Part shown: positions 1 through 8,315 of the stretch, piece by piece
Layout: every line of letters begins with the position of its first letter
Position numbering within the stretch: the stretch's first letter is position 1
DNA from: Pseudomonadota bacterium
GTDB taxonomy: Bacteria; Pseudomonadota; Gammaproteobacteria; Steroidobacterales; Steroidobacteraceae
Direction: 5' to 3'
Length of the DNA stretch: 38,339 bases
Assembly (NCBI GenBank): GCA_021787615.1
Contig: JAJYLP010000030.1
Span: forward strand, 1 to 38,339
Made by a program: the position numbers and the translations under genes
Notes under the pieces: generated by a model
Database searches by the model: none
Seen by the model: only the letters and a program-made list of their open reading frames with translations
Told to the model about the DNA's origin: nothing

Positions 1-672
1 CGCTTCGAATCCCTTGAACTTGGTGCGCGTGATGATGTTGATCACGCCGGCCACGGCATCCGAGCCGTACGTTGAGGACGCACCGTTGGCCAGCACCTGC
101 ACGCTCTTAACCATGAGCGGCGCGATAATGTTCGGATCCGGAAGGGAGTGGTTGATGCCGACGGGGACCATGCGGTGGCCGTCGATGAGCACCAAGGTAC
201 CGTTACTCGCGCTCGAGCCGAGCCCGTGAATCGTGGGCGCGAACGATCCCGACCCATCGAAGCTTCCCTGCTGCCCCTGGCCTGCTGTGCCGAACGACGT
301 CAGCGCAGGGACGCTCGCCAGAATCTGCTGCATAGTCTGGGCGCCGGTCTCGGCAATCTTGTTCCGGCCAATGCTGATGAGACTCGCGCCGACCGGAGCT
401 TGATTACGGAACAGCGTGCCGGTCACCACGACTTCTTGGAGCTGGAGCAATTGAAGGGCTTGTGTCCCCTCGGACGTTTTGGAACTCTTAGCGGACTGGC
501 TCGCGGCGGCAGGGTTCTTATTCGATTTACCTGACGCCTGTTGGCCGAAGGCCGCGGTGCCGAAGACGCTCAATGCCAGCGTGATGCCCGCCGCGCCGAG
601 CGCCCGCCACGCGAACCCAAATGCGCGGCCCGAGCTGGACCGGTGGCTGTTTGACTGCCGATGGATCTGCAC
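1..672 (-). CDS. TonB-dependent outer-membrane receptor, N-terminal part (cut by window edge)
   Basis: Codes for the first 224 residues of a TonB-dependent receptor; the beta-barrel lies beyond the left edge. A signal peptide is visible (hydrophobic stretch ITLALSVFGTAAFG, then Gln-Gln). A low-complexity Ser/Lys/Asn linker follows, then a TonB-box-like segment (LQEVVVTGT) and most of the plug domain. Typical plug motifs are IHGLGSS, GTLVLIDGHR and ANGASSTYGSDAVAGVINIITR-like residues ending just before the edge. There is no ATG at a sensible place. I chose GTG at 672 because a TGAGGGGGG ribosome-binding sequence ends about 6 nt upstream and an in-frame stop lies just before it; TTG at 678 is the alternative. 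The gene is preceded by a promoter/operator also found before the PQQ dehydrogenase operon, so it probably imports the substrate of that pathway. The substrate itself cannot be read from the plug. Confidence 0.88.
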   Translation of the reverse strand, partial: MQIHRQSNSHRSSSGRAFGFAWRALGAAGITLALSVFGTAAFGQQASGKSNKNPAAASQSAKSSKTSEGTQALQLLQLQEVVVTGTLFRNQAPVGASLISIGRNKIAETGAQTMQQILASVPALTSFGTAGQGQQGSFDGSGSFAPTIHGLGSSASNGTLVLIDGHRMVPVGINHSLPDPNIIAPLMVKSVQVLANGASSTYGSDAVAGVINIITRTKFKGFEA

Positions 673-843
673 GTTCAACCCCCCTCATTGATGATGTTTC
701 GAGACAAGCCGTCCCTATCCCCGCGATCATGCGGTCGCAGGGTCAAGATCCCGGTCTGCCGTTTCGGGACGGAGGTCTCTCGGCGTCGTCGCGAGCAGCG
801 ATGTTTGTGTTTCGCTCTCCCACGATCGTGCGCTGGAACACAA

Positions 844-871
844 CGTACACGAACTAGATAGTACACGTCAA
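844..871 (-). promoter_or_regulatory. Promoter/operator of the TonB receptor, near-identical to the one at 2953-2980
   Basis: On the minus strand: -35 TTGACG (871-866), a 16-nt spacer, and a weak -10 TGTACG (849-844). Over the 27 bases 845-871 it matches the element at 2953-2979 at 25 positions. The spacer holds the pseudo-palindrome TACTATCTAGTTCGTG, centred on CTAG. It lies about 170 nt upstream of the receptor start and about 220 nt beyond the 3' end of the TetR gene. In the rest of 673-1092 I see no gene. That this is the binding site of the TetR protein encoded at 1093-1776 is inference from proximity and from the site being duplicated. Confidence 0.6.
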
Positions 872-1092
872 CTCCGACTGCGAGACGTCGGCGCGTCGAT
901 AGCGGATGTTGCGCCAGTGGCACAAACCCACTGGGCGGACGAAGTCGGTCGGTCCCCGATCCATCCAAAGTATCAGCAGGGTGGCGGGACCGCGTCAGTC
1001 ATGCGCGTTGCGCAACGGCACGCGGGCACGGGGGGGCGGGGCAAAGCCACCGCCGCCGCGCATCATGCGGTCAATGGTTGGACGGGCCGCCG

Positions 1093-1776
1093 TCAGGCGC
1101 GCAGAAAGCGCAGGACAGCATCGACAATCATCTGCCTGTGCCGAGTTCGGATCTGCGGATCCGCAAGATCGATGTCGAACAGCGCCCCGAATGTGTACCG
1201 ATTGGATACTCTGAAAAAGCACAGGGCGCCGATGACCAGCCGGACGTCGATGGCGTTGACATCCGCGCGAAACTGCCCATTGGCGATACCCTTGTCGAGA
1301 ACGGTCTGCATCAGCTGGATGATGTTTGAGTAACGCTTGCGAATGGACACCAATTTCCCGACGAATTGGCCGCGATTGACGTTCTCAACGTTGACCAACC
1401 TGATGAACTGGGGGTGACTCTCGTCGTAATCGAACGTCAGCTCCACGATCCGCCGCATTGCCTCGATGGGCGGTATATTATTGATATCGAGTTGAGTCTC
1501 GACGCTGCGGATCTGCGAGTAGACGCGCTCGAGAACCGCCTTGTACAGCCCCTCCTTGCTCCCGAAATGGTAATAGATCATTCTCTTAGACGTGCGGGTC
1601 CGTTCGGCGATGTCATCGACCCGTGCGCCCGCGAGACCGCGCTCGGCAAATTCATCGGTCGCCACCGCCAGGATCTCTTCGCGCGAGCGCGCTCCATCGC
1701 CACGGGTGGTCTTGCCGGCGCTGCGCCTGCCTGTCTGGCCTTTTCGGCTCTCCGCGGACGCGTCTTTCGCAGCCAT
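1093..1776 (-). CDS. TetR/AcrR-family transcriptional regulator
   Basis: A 227-residue TetR-family repressor. After a basic, disordered N-terminus of about 30 residues comes the helix-turn-helix domain (about residues 31-77). It carries the usual signature: AxxEFAERGLAGARVDDIA, then TSKRMIYYHFGSKEGLY. The all-helical C-terminal ligand/dimer domain matches no ligand class I can name. The ATG at 1776 has GAGAG about 9 nt upstream. A TATACT box lies at 1814-1819 on the minus strand, but no good -35 is seen. The gene sits between a TonB receptor and a PQQ dehydrogenase operon whose promoters share one operator-like element, so it is the obvious candidate regulator of both. I do not see the same element in front of its own gene, so autoregulation is not supported. 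Confidence 0.92.
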   Translation of the reverse strand: MAAKDASAESRKGQTGRRSAGKTTRGDGARSREEILAVATDEFAERGLAGARVDDIAERTRTSKRMIYYHFGSKEGLYKAVLERVYSQIRSVETQLDINNIPPIEAMRRIVELTFDYDESHPQFIRLVNVENVNRGQFVGKLVSIRKRYSNIIQLMQTVLDKGIANGQFRADVNAIDVRLVIGALCFFRVSNRYTFGALFDIDLADPQIRTRHRQMIVDAVLRFLRA

Positions 1777-1975
1777 TTTATTCTACTCTCATGCTTAAGC
1801 CTGCTTGCAGCATAGTATATATGCGATTCCCACGGCGGAGCGCCATATCAGGGCGCTGACTCGGGGCCGCCTCTGCGCCGCTTGCGAGACGCCCGCCGCC
1901 ACCGCCCCGTTTCGGGAAAGCAGAGGCGGCGCCCGGGGAGCAGACAGCCTGATTTGTAAATCGGTCCTGAGGACG

Positions 1976-2532
1976 TCAGTCACCGAACGACTCCGGGCCA
2001 GCGCTCGGATCCATTGCTCGCCGCCTGAAATGCCTCACCGCACACGGGCGCCAAAAGCCGATGGTCCCGGGGATCATCTCGGCCGCAACGCGGTTGCACG
2101 CAGCTGCGTGGCCTGCGGCTGGCGACATACGCGTGTACTCGCCCGCCGCAAATATCAGCTCCAGCTGCAGACCCGATGGGTCCCGGAGTCGGACGATGCT
2201 GTCACCGGTAGAGGGTGAATTCGCGATGGCGGGTTCGGTGCGGGAGCGTGTCAGGTTGCCCGTGATCTCCGGCAAACCTCTACACCGCATCGCGACGTGG
2301 TCACAAGTCCGGAGCCGTTGAGCGCGGCAGCGAAGCAAGGCTCCGCTGCGGCATCGAGGCGCATGAGGTGTATTTTCGGTCTGCCATCCACGTACAGCCT
2401 TGCGCCCGTCGAGGAAAGCTCCGGCCGATTTCCCGGGACCAGGCCCAGCAGGTGTCGATAGAAGTCATGCAATTGCCAGAACATCCGCTCCGCCGCGCGC
2501 AAGTTGATAAGGTCGATCGATTGGACGGGCAT
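1976..2532 (-). pseudogene. VOC/glyoxalase-family protein broken by a frameshift
   Basis: The ATG at 2532 follows a good GGAGGT site and opens a VOC (glyoxalase I/bleomycin-resistance) fold: MPVQSIDLINLRAAERM, then FYRHLLGLVP and RPKIHLMRL. Near 2300 the similarity moves to another frame. The N-terminal half reaches ALNGSGL. The second half, DHVAMRCRGLPEI ... IVRLRDPSGLQLELIF, lies one frame away and ends in homology near 2130; that frame stays open to a stop at 1976. One missing base just before the DHVAM codons would restore a single reading frame. The metal-site pattern (HIHL-like, DHVA, LELIF) suggests the intact ancestor was an enzyme. A sequencing error is possible, but the long unrelated C-terminal tail argues for decay. 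It lies between the TetR gene and the PQQ operon and is transcribed away from the latter. Confidence 0.7.
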
Positions 2533-2952
2533 GGCCACCTCCGCAATCACGCGGCGTCTGTCGGTTGCGGCCGTCTCGTGCTGCGCAATCACCGTGGCAA
2601 GCAAAAAACCGCGAAGAAGCCGATGCGGAGCATGTGGAACGGCGCGATTCCATACCCCTGTGTTCGAACATGCTGGCTCGTGTTCGATTCGAGCGTAACC
2701 GTTTCGACTCCGGGCGGCCAGCGGCGATGCACGGGTTCCCATAGTTGCTCCGCGGCGATCAGCCGAACTCGGCAGCCGCGGCAGCGCAGCACCGCTTGCA
2801 CCTGTAAGGGCAGTGCCCCTGCCGTCGCCTCGCTCCGCAGCAGAGCGGAGCGGCGGCGCACAACGTTTCACGCAGCAGTCCGGACAAACGGCGGGACGGG
2901 CAATCAAACAGGAGCCCGGCCGCCTCTTCGCCGTCTCTCTCCGGCGAGATCA
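2533..2952. other. Intergenic stretch with no recognisable gene
   Basis: About 420 bases between the broken VOC gene and the promoter at 2953. Open frames exist on both strands, but their translations are Arg/Cys/Ala-rich and resemble no family. No repeat or RNA gene is seen. The promoter of the VOC pseudogene would have to lie here; I cannot point to convincing boxes. Confidence 0.5.
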
Positions 2953-2980
2953 TTGACATGTACTATCTAGTTCGTATACT
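2953..2980 (+). promoter_or_regulatory. Strong sigma-70-like promoter with embedded operator, upstream of the PQQ dehydrogenase operon
   Basis: -35 TTGACA (2953-2958), a 16-nt spacer, and -10 TATACT (2975-2980). The pseudo-palindrome TACTATCTAGTTCGTA (2961-2976, pattern TACnAnCTAGnTnGTA) fills the spacer and runs into the -10, where a bound repressor would block RNA polymerase. The same element occurs inverted at 845-871 before the TonB receptor. The coding region starts about 195 nt downstream. The leader contains a GC-rich inverted repeat, GAGCCG/CGGCTC at 3081-3109, of unknown role. Confidence 0.72.
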
Positions 2981-3175
2981 ATTTTATCCGACGGAACCGA
3001 ACGCAATGAACGCGCGTTTGCCGTGAGCTTCGCATGACCGGCTTGCCCGGGGGCGAAGCCGCGCAGCGCTGAAGTGAGCTGAGCCGAGCGCGGTTCCGCC
3101 GGGCGGCTCGTGATTGAGCTGCCGTCACGACACGACTGACAATCGAACGACTTCAGCGCTCTTGTGGGGGACGTA

Positions 3176-5401
3176 ATGCACTTGAAGCCTGCCGCACTTC
3201 TCCTGTCTATTGTACCTGCCTGCGTGTGCGCGGCGTCGCTCGGTTCACGAGCTGCCCATGCTGGCTCGGCGGCGGCAGCAGAGCGCTTTGCGGGAACCCA
3301 TTTTTCGCCGCTTGCGCAGATCACGCCAGGGAACGTGCACCGCCTCGGCGTCGCATGGGTGTACAACACAGGACAGGTTGACCGTGCGTTCCAGGACAAA
3401 CCCCTTGTGGTCGGGAACCGCATGTTCATCATTCTGGCGGATGAGCATGTCATTGCGCTCAATCCCGACAGTGGCCGTGTCTTGTGGAAGTACAACCCGC
3501 ATGAGAAGCGGACCCGCGTCAGCCGCGGCCTGAGTTGGTGGCCCGGCGCCAAAGGCGTACCTGCGCGATTGGTGGTCGCAACTGCCGATGGTCATGTAAT
3601 CGAGCTCGATCCGGCGACCGGGAAGCCCGTCGCGGGCTTTGCCGATGACGGCGTCTTGAATTTGCGGGCAATCGAGGCGCCCGGGTGGCCTTATGCCCCG
3701 TTTGGGTTCACCTCGCCCCCTGCGATCTACAAGTGCTTGATCATCCTCGGACCTTCTCTGCAGGAGGGGCCGAGCCGTGGTCCTCCTGGGCTGATCACCG
3801 CCGTAAACGCCATCACCGGCCGGATCGTTTGGCGATTTCACACGACGCCGCAGCCGGGACAGCCGGGCAATAGCACATGGGGGCCGAACGGCTGGAAGGA
3901 CAGGTCCGGCCCGTCGGCGTGGGGCAACATCACGGTCGATCCGAAGCTCGGCCTGGCTTTCGTGCCGGTCGCAAATCCCGCCGACAGCTACTACGGCGCG
4001 GATCGGCCCGGTACCGATCTCTATGCGAACTCTGTGGTTGCCCTCGATGCGGCTACCGGCACGTTGCGCTGGTACTTCCAATTTGTCCATCACGACTTGT
4101 GGGATACCGACACGGTAAGCACCGCCCTGGTCGAGGCGTGGCAGGGCGGGCGAGAAGTGCCGGCCGTCGCTGTCCTGACGAAATCGGCGTTGCTTTTCAT
4201 GCTCAACCGCCGCACGGGCAAGCCGATCTTCGGCATCCGGCAGCAACCCGTCGCCCAGAGTGATGTCCCCGGCGAGCATCCGTGGCCCACTGAGCCCTAT
4301 CCGATAGAGCCGCCGCCGCTTGCACGGCAGAGCGTGACTCCGGCGGACGTGAGCACCGTAACTCCCGCATCGGAAGCCTATTGCAGCAAGCAGTTCGCCA
4401 AGTATCACAATGAAGGACCGTATTCCCCGTTCCAGCTGCAACCGAGCCTCCACTTTCCGTCGACCGTCGGTGGAGGAAACTGGGGCGGAACGAGCTACGA
4501 CCCGGGCCTGAATTACATCTACGTCAACACCAGCGACTTGGGCAGCATCGGACGGATGGTGAAGGCGGGCACCAAGATCAAGCGACGACCGGGCTTCAAG
4601 CCGAATCCCTCCTTCGAGCGCATGCTGAGGCACATGCAGATCATGCCGTACCTTAACGCCGATGTCGGCGCTCGCTTCGTTGATCAGAACGGCTACCCGT
4701 GTCAGCAGCCTCCTTGGGGATTGCTCTCGGCCGTGAGCACGCGCACCGGGCGCATCGCCTGGCAGGTACGGCTCGGGGACTATCCGGGGCTTGCAAAACG
4801 AGGCGTACCGCCCACCGGGACTGCCAATCTCGGGGGCAGCCTGGTCACGGGCAGCGGAGTGCTCTTCATCGGCGCCACTCTGGACGGGGATTTCCGTGCG
4901 TTCGATGCCCGGACCGGGAAGATCCTTTGGACCGCCGGCCTCGACGGTTACGGAGAGTCGTTTCCGGTCACCTACGTCGGGCGTAACGGGAGACAGTATG
5001 TGGTCATCGCCGTCGGCAGCGCCGGACTGCTGCGCGGGGTGCATCACAGTGTCTCGAACCCGCCCGTTCGGCTAGTCGCGTTCGCACTCGGCGGCGTCCC
5101 TGCACCGCCGACGCCACCCGCTGCCAGCATCGGCAGCACGTCTCACGCGACGGTTGGCCCGGCAGGCCAGCGCGCCTCCTCCGCCAGCCTCCCGCCCGGT
5201 CATGGCCGCTCGTTGGTGCAGACTCATTGCACGATCTGCCACGGAATCGGGAACATTACACGCTCCCGCTTCAGCACCGCCGGCTGGGCGGCGACCGTGC
5301 GTACGATGGTCGATCGGGGAGCACCCCTAAATAAGCGGCAGATCGCCGTAATCGTCAAATACCTGGCACACAACTTTCATCCGGCCCAGGCGCGCCAATG
5401 A
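3176..5401 (+). CDS. PQQ-dependent dehydrogenase with C-terminal cytochrome c domain (quinohaemoprotein)
   Basis: A 741-residue periplasmic quinoprotein. A Sec-type signal peptide (about residues 1-28, ending near AHA) precedes an eight-bladed PQQ propeller, visible as repeated blade motifs such as VIALNPDSGRVLWKY, VVALDAATGTLRWYF and FRAFDARTGKILW. The motif HHDLWDTD (about 305-312) and TKSALLFMLNRRTGKPIF place it with the glucose/quinate dehydrogenase branch. It lacks the membrane anchor of E. coli Gcd, and no adjacent Cys-Cys pair typical of methanol/ethanol dehydrogenases is seen. After a Pro/Ala/Ser linker (about 650-675) comes a small cytochrome c domain with haem site CTICH (685-689) and a likely axial Met in RTMVDRGAP. 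Electrons would pass from substrate to PQQ to haem to the respiratory chain. I chose ATG 3176 (GGGGGA just upstream) over GTG 3164. The substrate is unknown; a sugar or polyol is likely. Confidence 0.9.
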   Translation: MHLKPAALLLSIVPACVCAASLGSRAAHAGSAAAAERFAGTHFSPLAQITPGNVHRLGVAWVYNTGQVDRAFQDKPLVVGNRMFIILADEHVIALNPDSGRVLWKYNPHEKRTRVSRGLSWWPGAKGVPARLVVATADGHVIELDPATGKPVAGFADDGVLNLRAIEAPGWPYAPFGFTSPPAIYKCLIILGPSLQEGPSRGPPGLITAVNAITGRIVWRFHTTPQPGQPGNSTWGPNGWKDRSGPSAWGNITVDPKLGLAFVPVANPADSYYGADRPGTDLYANSVVALDAATGTLRWYFQFVHHDLWDTDTVSTALVEAWQGGREVPAVAVLTKSALLFMLNRRTGKPIFGIRQQPVAQSDVPGEHPWPTEPYPIEPPPLARQSVTPADVSTVTPASEAYCSKQFAKYHNEGPYSPFQLQPSLHFPSTVGGGNWGGTSYDPGLNYIYVNTSDLGSIGRMVKAGTKIKRRPGFKPNPSFERMLRHMQIMPYLNADVGARFVDQNGYPCQQPPWGLLSAVSTRTGRIAWQVRLGDYPGLAKRGVPPTGTANLGGSLVTGSGVLFIGATLDGDFRAFDARTGKILWTAGLDGYGESFPVTYVGRNGRQYVVIAVGSAGLLRGVHHSVSNPPVRLVAFALGGVPAPPTPPAASIGSTSHATVGPAGQRASSASLPPGHGRSLVQTHCTICHGIGNITRSRFSTAGWAATVRTMVDRGAPLNKRQIAVIVKYLAHNFHPAQARQ

Positions 5402-5439
5402 GCGCAGCGGTCGCTGAAGCCATCAACGGAGATTCGCGC

Positions 5440-6501
5440 ATGAACAGACGCCAGTTGATCGCACGGACGATAGGTTCCCTCGGTGCGGCATGGAGTCTGG
5501 GGCTCCCCAGTATGGCGATCGCCAAATCGCGCGCGCGCAAAGCACCACCGTTTTCCACTGCCGCTCGCGAACGCTTCATGGAACGGTACATGCGTCGGCC
5601 GGGCCGCAAGAACGTGCTCGCCTGGGCTCCCATAAAGAACGGCTTCCAGCACAACTCCATTTCGCACGCCATTGCGGTCATGGAAGAGATCGGGTACGCC
5701 TCGCAGATATATGACACCTACATCCACACCGACAGTGAGCCGATCACGCTGGACGGAATGATCGGCAGCTACGGTCAGAAAGTGTTCGGCCGAGATCTCA
5801 CCAATTATGATGCGATCTTCTGCCTCGGCGTTCGAGAGGTATACCTCACGGCGCAGCAGCGCGCCGATCTGCTGGAATTCATCCGCAACGGCGGCGGATT
5901 TGTCGGAGTGCACGCCGCCTCGACAATGTTCCTCCCGTGGCCACCGTTCGACAGGCAGCCTGACCGGGAAGAGCATTGTGACCGCGCGTTCAAACGCTGG
6001 CCGGAATTCAATCGCATGCTTGGCGGAACGTTCGACGGTCACCCTTTCGGGGTGATCGACGCTCCGATCATCGTCGACGATCCTCTCTTCCCCGCCACCC
6101 GGTTCCTACCCGCGAAGTTCAATCTGCGGGACGAGATGTACCAGTTCAAGAACTGGTCGCGGAACGAGATGGACGTGGTCTTGCGTCTTGATACCACGCA
6201 TTTGAATCTTCACCACCGGGGCGTTCATGACCACACCCCCGACTGGCCGCTCGCCTGGGCCAAGACCTACGGCAAGGGACGGATTTTCTATTGCGCCCTC
6301 GGACACGCGCGGACCACTTGGGACATCCCCGATGTGCAGCGCATCTACTTCGAGGGGCTGAAGTGGGCCCTGCGCCTCGAAGACGCGGACGTTTCGCCAC
6401 ACCCGATGCGGCAGGTGGCCGGGCCGACTGCCGAGCTCGCGGCCCCGCCCCCGCCCTGCGGTCCGTCGTGGGTGCTTCCGAAACGCGGCACCGCAGCGTA
6501 G
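5440..6501 (+). CDS. ThuA-like (GATase1-fold) protein with Tat signal peptide
   Basis: A 353-residue protein of the ThuA family, first named from trehalose utilisation loci and built on a class I glutamine-amidotransferase-like fold. The start at ATG 5440 gives a twin-arginine signal (MNRRQLIARTIG ... LPSMAIA), with GGAG 8 nt upstream. A longer in-frame start at 5398 overlaps the TGA of the upstream gene as ATGA and could give translational coupling. Family motifs are NYDAIFCLGV, the turn FIRNGGGFVGVHAAS (about residue 150), the FNLRDEMYQF segment and GKGRIFYCALGHA near the end. The C-terminal 35 residues are Pro/Ala-rich. It lies directly behind the PQQ dehydrogenase and is probably co-transcribed and also periplasmic. 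A reasonable inference is that it acts on the oxidised (keto-) sugar made by the dehydrogenase; this is not shown by sequence. Confidence 0.87.
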   Translation: MNRRQLIARTIGSLGAAWSLGLPSMAIAKSRARKAPPFSTAARERFMERYMRRPGRKNVLAWAPIKNGFQHNSISHAIAVMEEIGYASQIYDTYIHTDSEPITLDGMIGSYGQKVFGRDLTNYDAIFCLGVREVYLTAQQRADLLEFIRNGGGFVGVHAASTMFLPWPPFDRQPDREEHCDRAFKRWPEFNRMLGGTFDGHPFGVIDAPIIVDDPLFPATRFLPAKFNLRDEMYQFKNWSRNEMDVVLRLDTTHLNLHHRGVHDHTPDWPLAWAKTYGKGRIFYCALGHARTTWDIPDVQRIYFEGLKWALRLEDADVSPHPMRQVAGPTAELAAPPPPCGPSWVLPKRGTAA

Positions 6502-6568
6502 CCCGCTCAGGGCCGGGGAACGTCGCGATATCGTGCGGTCGGGGACTCGGGCCGGTACTGGCTGAGGC

Positions 6569-7591
6569 TCACCCGAGGGCCGCGTCACTCGCGCACGCGT
6601 CAATGGCCTCTAGCCAGCGGCGCTTGACGTCAGCCTCGAGAAACGACCCCTCGATCGAGTTGCGCGCCAGAGTCGCGAGCTGCGTGCGCGTGAGCCCCAG
6701 CGCGCGCTCCACGGCGAGGTAGTTCTCCAGCAGGTAGCCGCCAAAGTACGCCGGATCATCGGAATTCACGGTCACGCGCAGCCCCGCCTCGAGCAGGCGC
6801 TTCAGGTTATGCTGCTCGATGTCGTCGAACACTCTGAGCTTCACGTTCGACAGAGGGCAGACCGTCAGGGCGACCTGTTCGCGGACCAGGCGTTGCATCA
6901 GGGCGGGGTCCTCTTCACACCTCACGCCGTGATCGATGCGCTCAACGGCGAGAAGATCGAGCGCCTCGTATATGTAGTCCGGCGGGCCCTCCTCGCCGGC
7001 GTGCGCGACGGTGAGCAGCCCTTGCGTACGCGCGTGCTCGAACACTTCGGCAAACTTCGAGGGCGGGTGACCGACTTCCGAGGAATCGAGGCCGACCGCC
7101 CCAATGATCTCGCGGTATTCGAGCACCTCATGAAGGGTATCCATCGCTTCTGCCGCGCTCAGATGACGCAGGATGCAGGCGATCAGACGGTACGTCATCC
7201 CGAAGCGCCGCTCGGCCTCGGCGAGCGCTCGACTCAAACCCTCCACGACCGTGGCGAAGGCAATGCCGCGCGCCGTGTGTGTCTGCGGATCGAAGAAGAT
7301 TTCCGCATGGACGACGCCCTGCTCATGGGCGCGCTGCAGATAGCTCAGAGCCAGTTCGTAAAAATCGTCCGCATCCTGCAGCACGTCCGCGAGCGCATAG
7401 TAGAGGGTCAGAAACGACTGCAGGTCGGTGAAATCATAGGCCGCGCGCAGTTCCGCCACGCTGCCGTACGGCAGCGCCACGCCATGCTTCTGCGCGAGCC
7501 GGAAGGCCAGCTCCGGCTCGAGGGTCCCTTCGATGTGCAGGTGCAGCTCGGCCTTCGGAAGAGCCCTGACATACGCTTCCGTCGATCTCAT
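6569..7591 (-). CDS. Adenine deaminase (ADA-fold, type 2)
   Basis: A 340-residue zinc-dependent amidohydrolase converting adenine to hypoxanthine and ammonia. Zinc ligands are in [11 protein letters not shown] (His17, His19); other active-site elements are [16 protein letters not shown] and [11 protein letters not shown]. The signatures [15 protein letters not shown] and [13 protein letters not shown] match the adenine-deaminase branch (yeast Aah1, Pseudomonas adenine deaminase) rather than E. coli-type adenosine deaminase; adenosine deaminase is the less likely alternative. Length is normal for the family. The gene converges on the ThuA gene with 67 nt between stops. A purine permease and a hypoxanthine phosphoribosyltransferase lie just beyond, so the three would carry adenine through hypoxanthine to IMP. 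No strong ribosome-binding site is seen before the ATG at 7591. Confidence 0.93.
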   Translation of the reverse strand: MRSTEAYVRALPKAELHLHIEGTLEPELAFRLAQKHGVALPYGSVAELRAAYDFTDLQSFLTLYYALADVLQDADDFYELALSYLQRAHEQGVVHAEIFFDPQTHTARGIAFATVVEGLSRALAEAERRFGMTYRLIACILRHLSAAEAMDTLHEVLEYREIIGAVGLDSSEVGHPPSKFAEVFEHARTQGLLTVAHAGEEGPPDYIYEALDLLAVERIDHGVRCEEDPALMQRLVREQVALTVCPLSNVKLRVFDDIEQHNLKRLLEAGLRVTVNSDDPAYFGGYLLENYLAVERALGLTRTQLATLARNSIEGSFLEADVKRRWLEAIDACASDAALG

Positions 7592-8315
7592 CGGAATTGG
7601 GTAACTCAGAAAACGAGGTTTGCCCGCAATTTAGCATCCCCGTAGAATCCGGAGCAATGGGCCACCCGAACACGCACGTTCCCGATACTCGAGCGAGTGG
7701 GACCGCGGCCGGCGATCACCGGAGCCGACGCCCCTCACAGCCACCGCCCACGACGTGTTCCTTGGCGGGCCCGTGAGTCACCGGTGCGACCCTGCAGGCG
7801 CATCGGGATACACGCGCACCTCATACGGCCGAGAGCGTGGCGCCATCCGGCGGGGACCGGCGCGACACGCGGAGTCCAGGATCCGGCTCGGGGCGGGCGA
7901 AGCCCGGCGGCGCTGCCTGGAACCTCGGCTCGGCGCACCCCTGGGGAGGCGCTCGACGAACGGCATCGGCGCCACCCGCAATCAGTCCGCGCGTGCTCTC
8001 CCCGCGCGCGATCGGCGCGGCCGCGCTGCGGTCCGCCGAGCGAACGCCGTCGCCTGATGTCGCCCGGCACCGCGATGAATCTGCGCGCGTTGATGATCTC
8101 TGACCACACGCTGAGTTTCTCACTCTCGGCCGCGTGATGCCGCTGTCCGCTCTGTACACGCAGTCAGCACCGGCGAGGCATGCGCCGGCTCGCTGCACGA
8201 ACCGTGGGCTCGATGAGCCCGCGCAGATGTGCGTGGGCCGGGAACGGGCCGCGATGCCGAGCGACATCGGGCACCGCCCGGCGCACTGACGGTTCAACTG
8301 CAATAATCAGAACGT
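7592..8315. other. Intergenic region between divergent purine genes; no gene recognised
   Basis: About 720 bases between the divergent adenine deaminase and purine permease genes, presumably holding both promoters. The sequence is very GC-rich. Several Arg-rich open frames run through it on both strands, without family signatures or plausible ribosome-binding sites. I found no purine riboswitch-like structure and no convincing -35/-10 pair. The 30 bases before the permease ATG are the only AT-richer part. Confidence 0.5.

Noticed and set aside
3245-5047. A 600-codon open frame opposite the PQQ dehydrogenase gene, and similar long antisense frames at 27419-29287 and 30589-33324
   Set aside because: High GC content keeps antisense frames open; the translations are Arg/Ala/Gly/His-rich with no domains, while the sense strand shows clear families.
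3176-5401. Classification as a PQQ methanol/ethanol dehydrogenase
   Set aside because: No adjacent Cys-Cys pair is present and the HHDLWDTD and TKSALLFMLNRRTGKP segments fit the glucose/quinate branch better.
7592-8315. Purine riboswitch before the purine permease
   Set aside because: No arrangement of stems and conserved pyrimidine/T-loop bases resembling a purine aptamer was seen; the region is extremely GC-rich.
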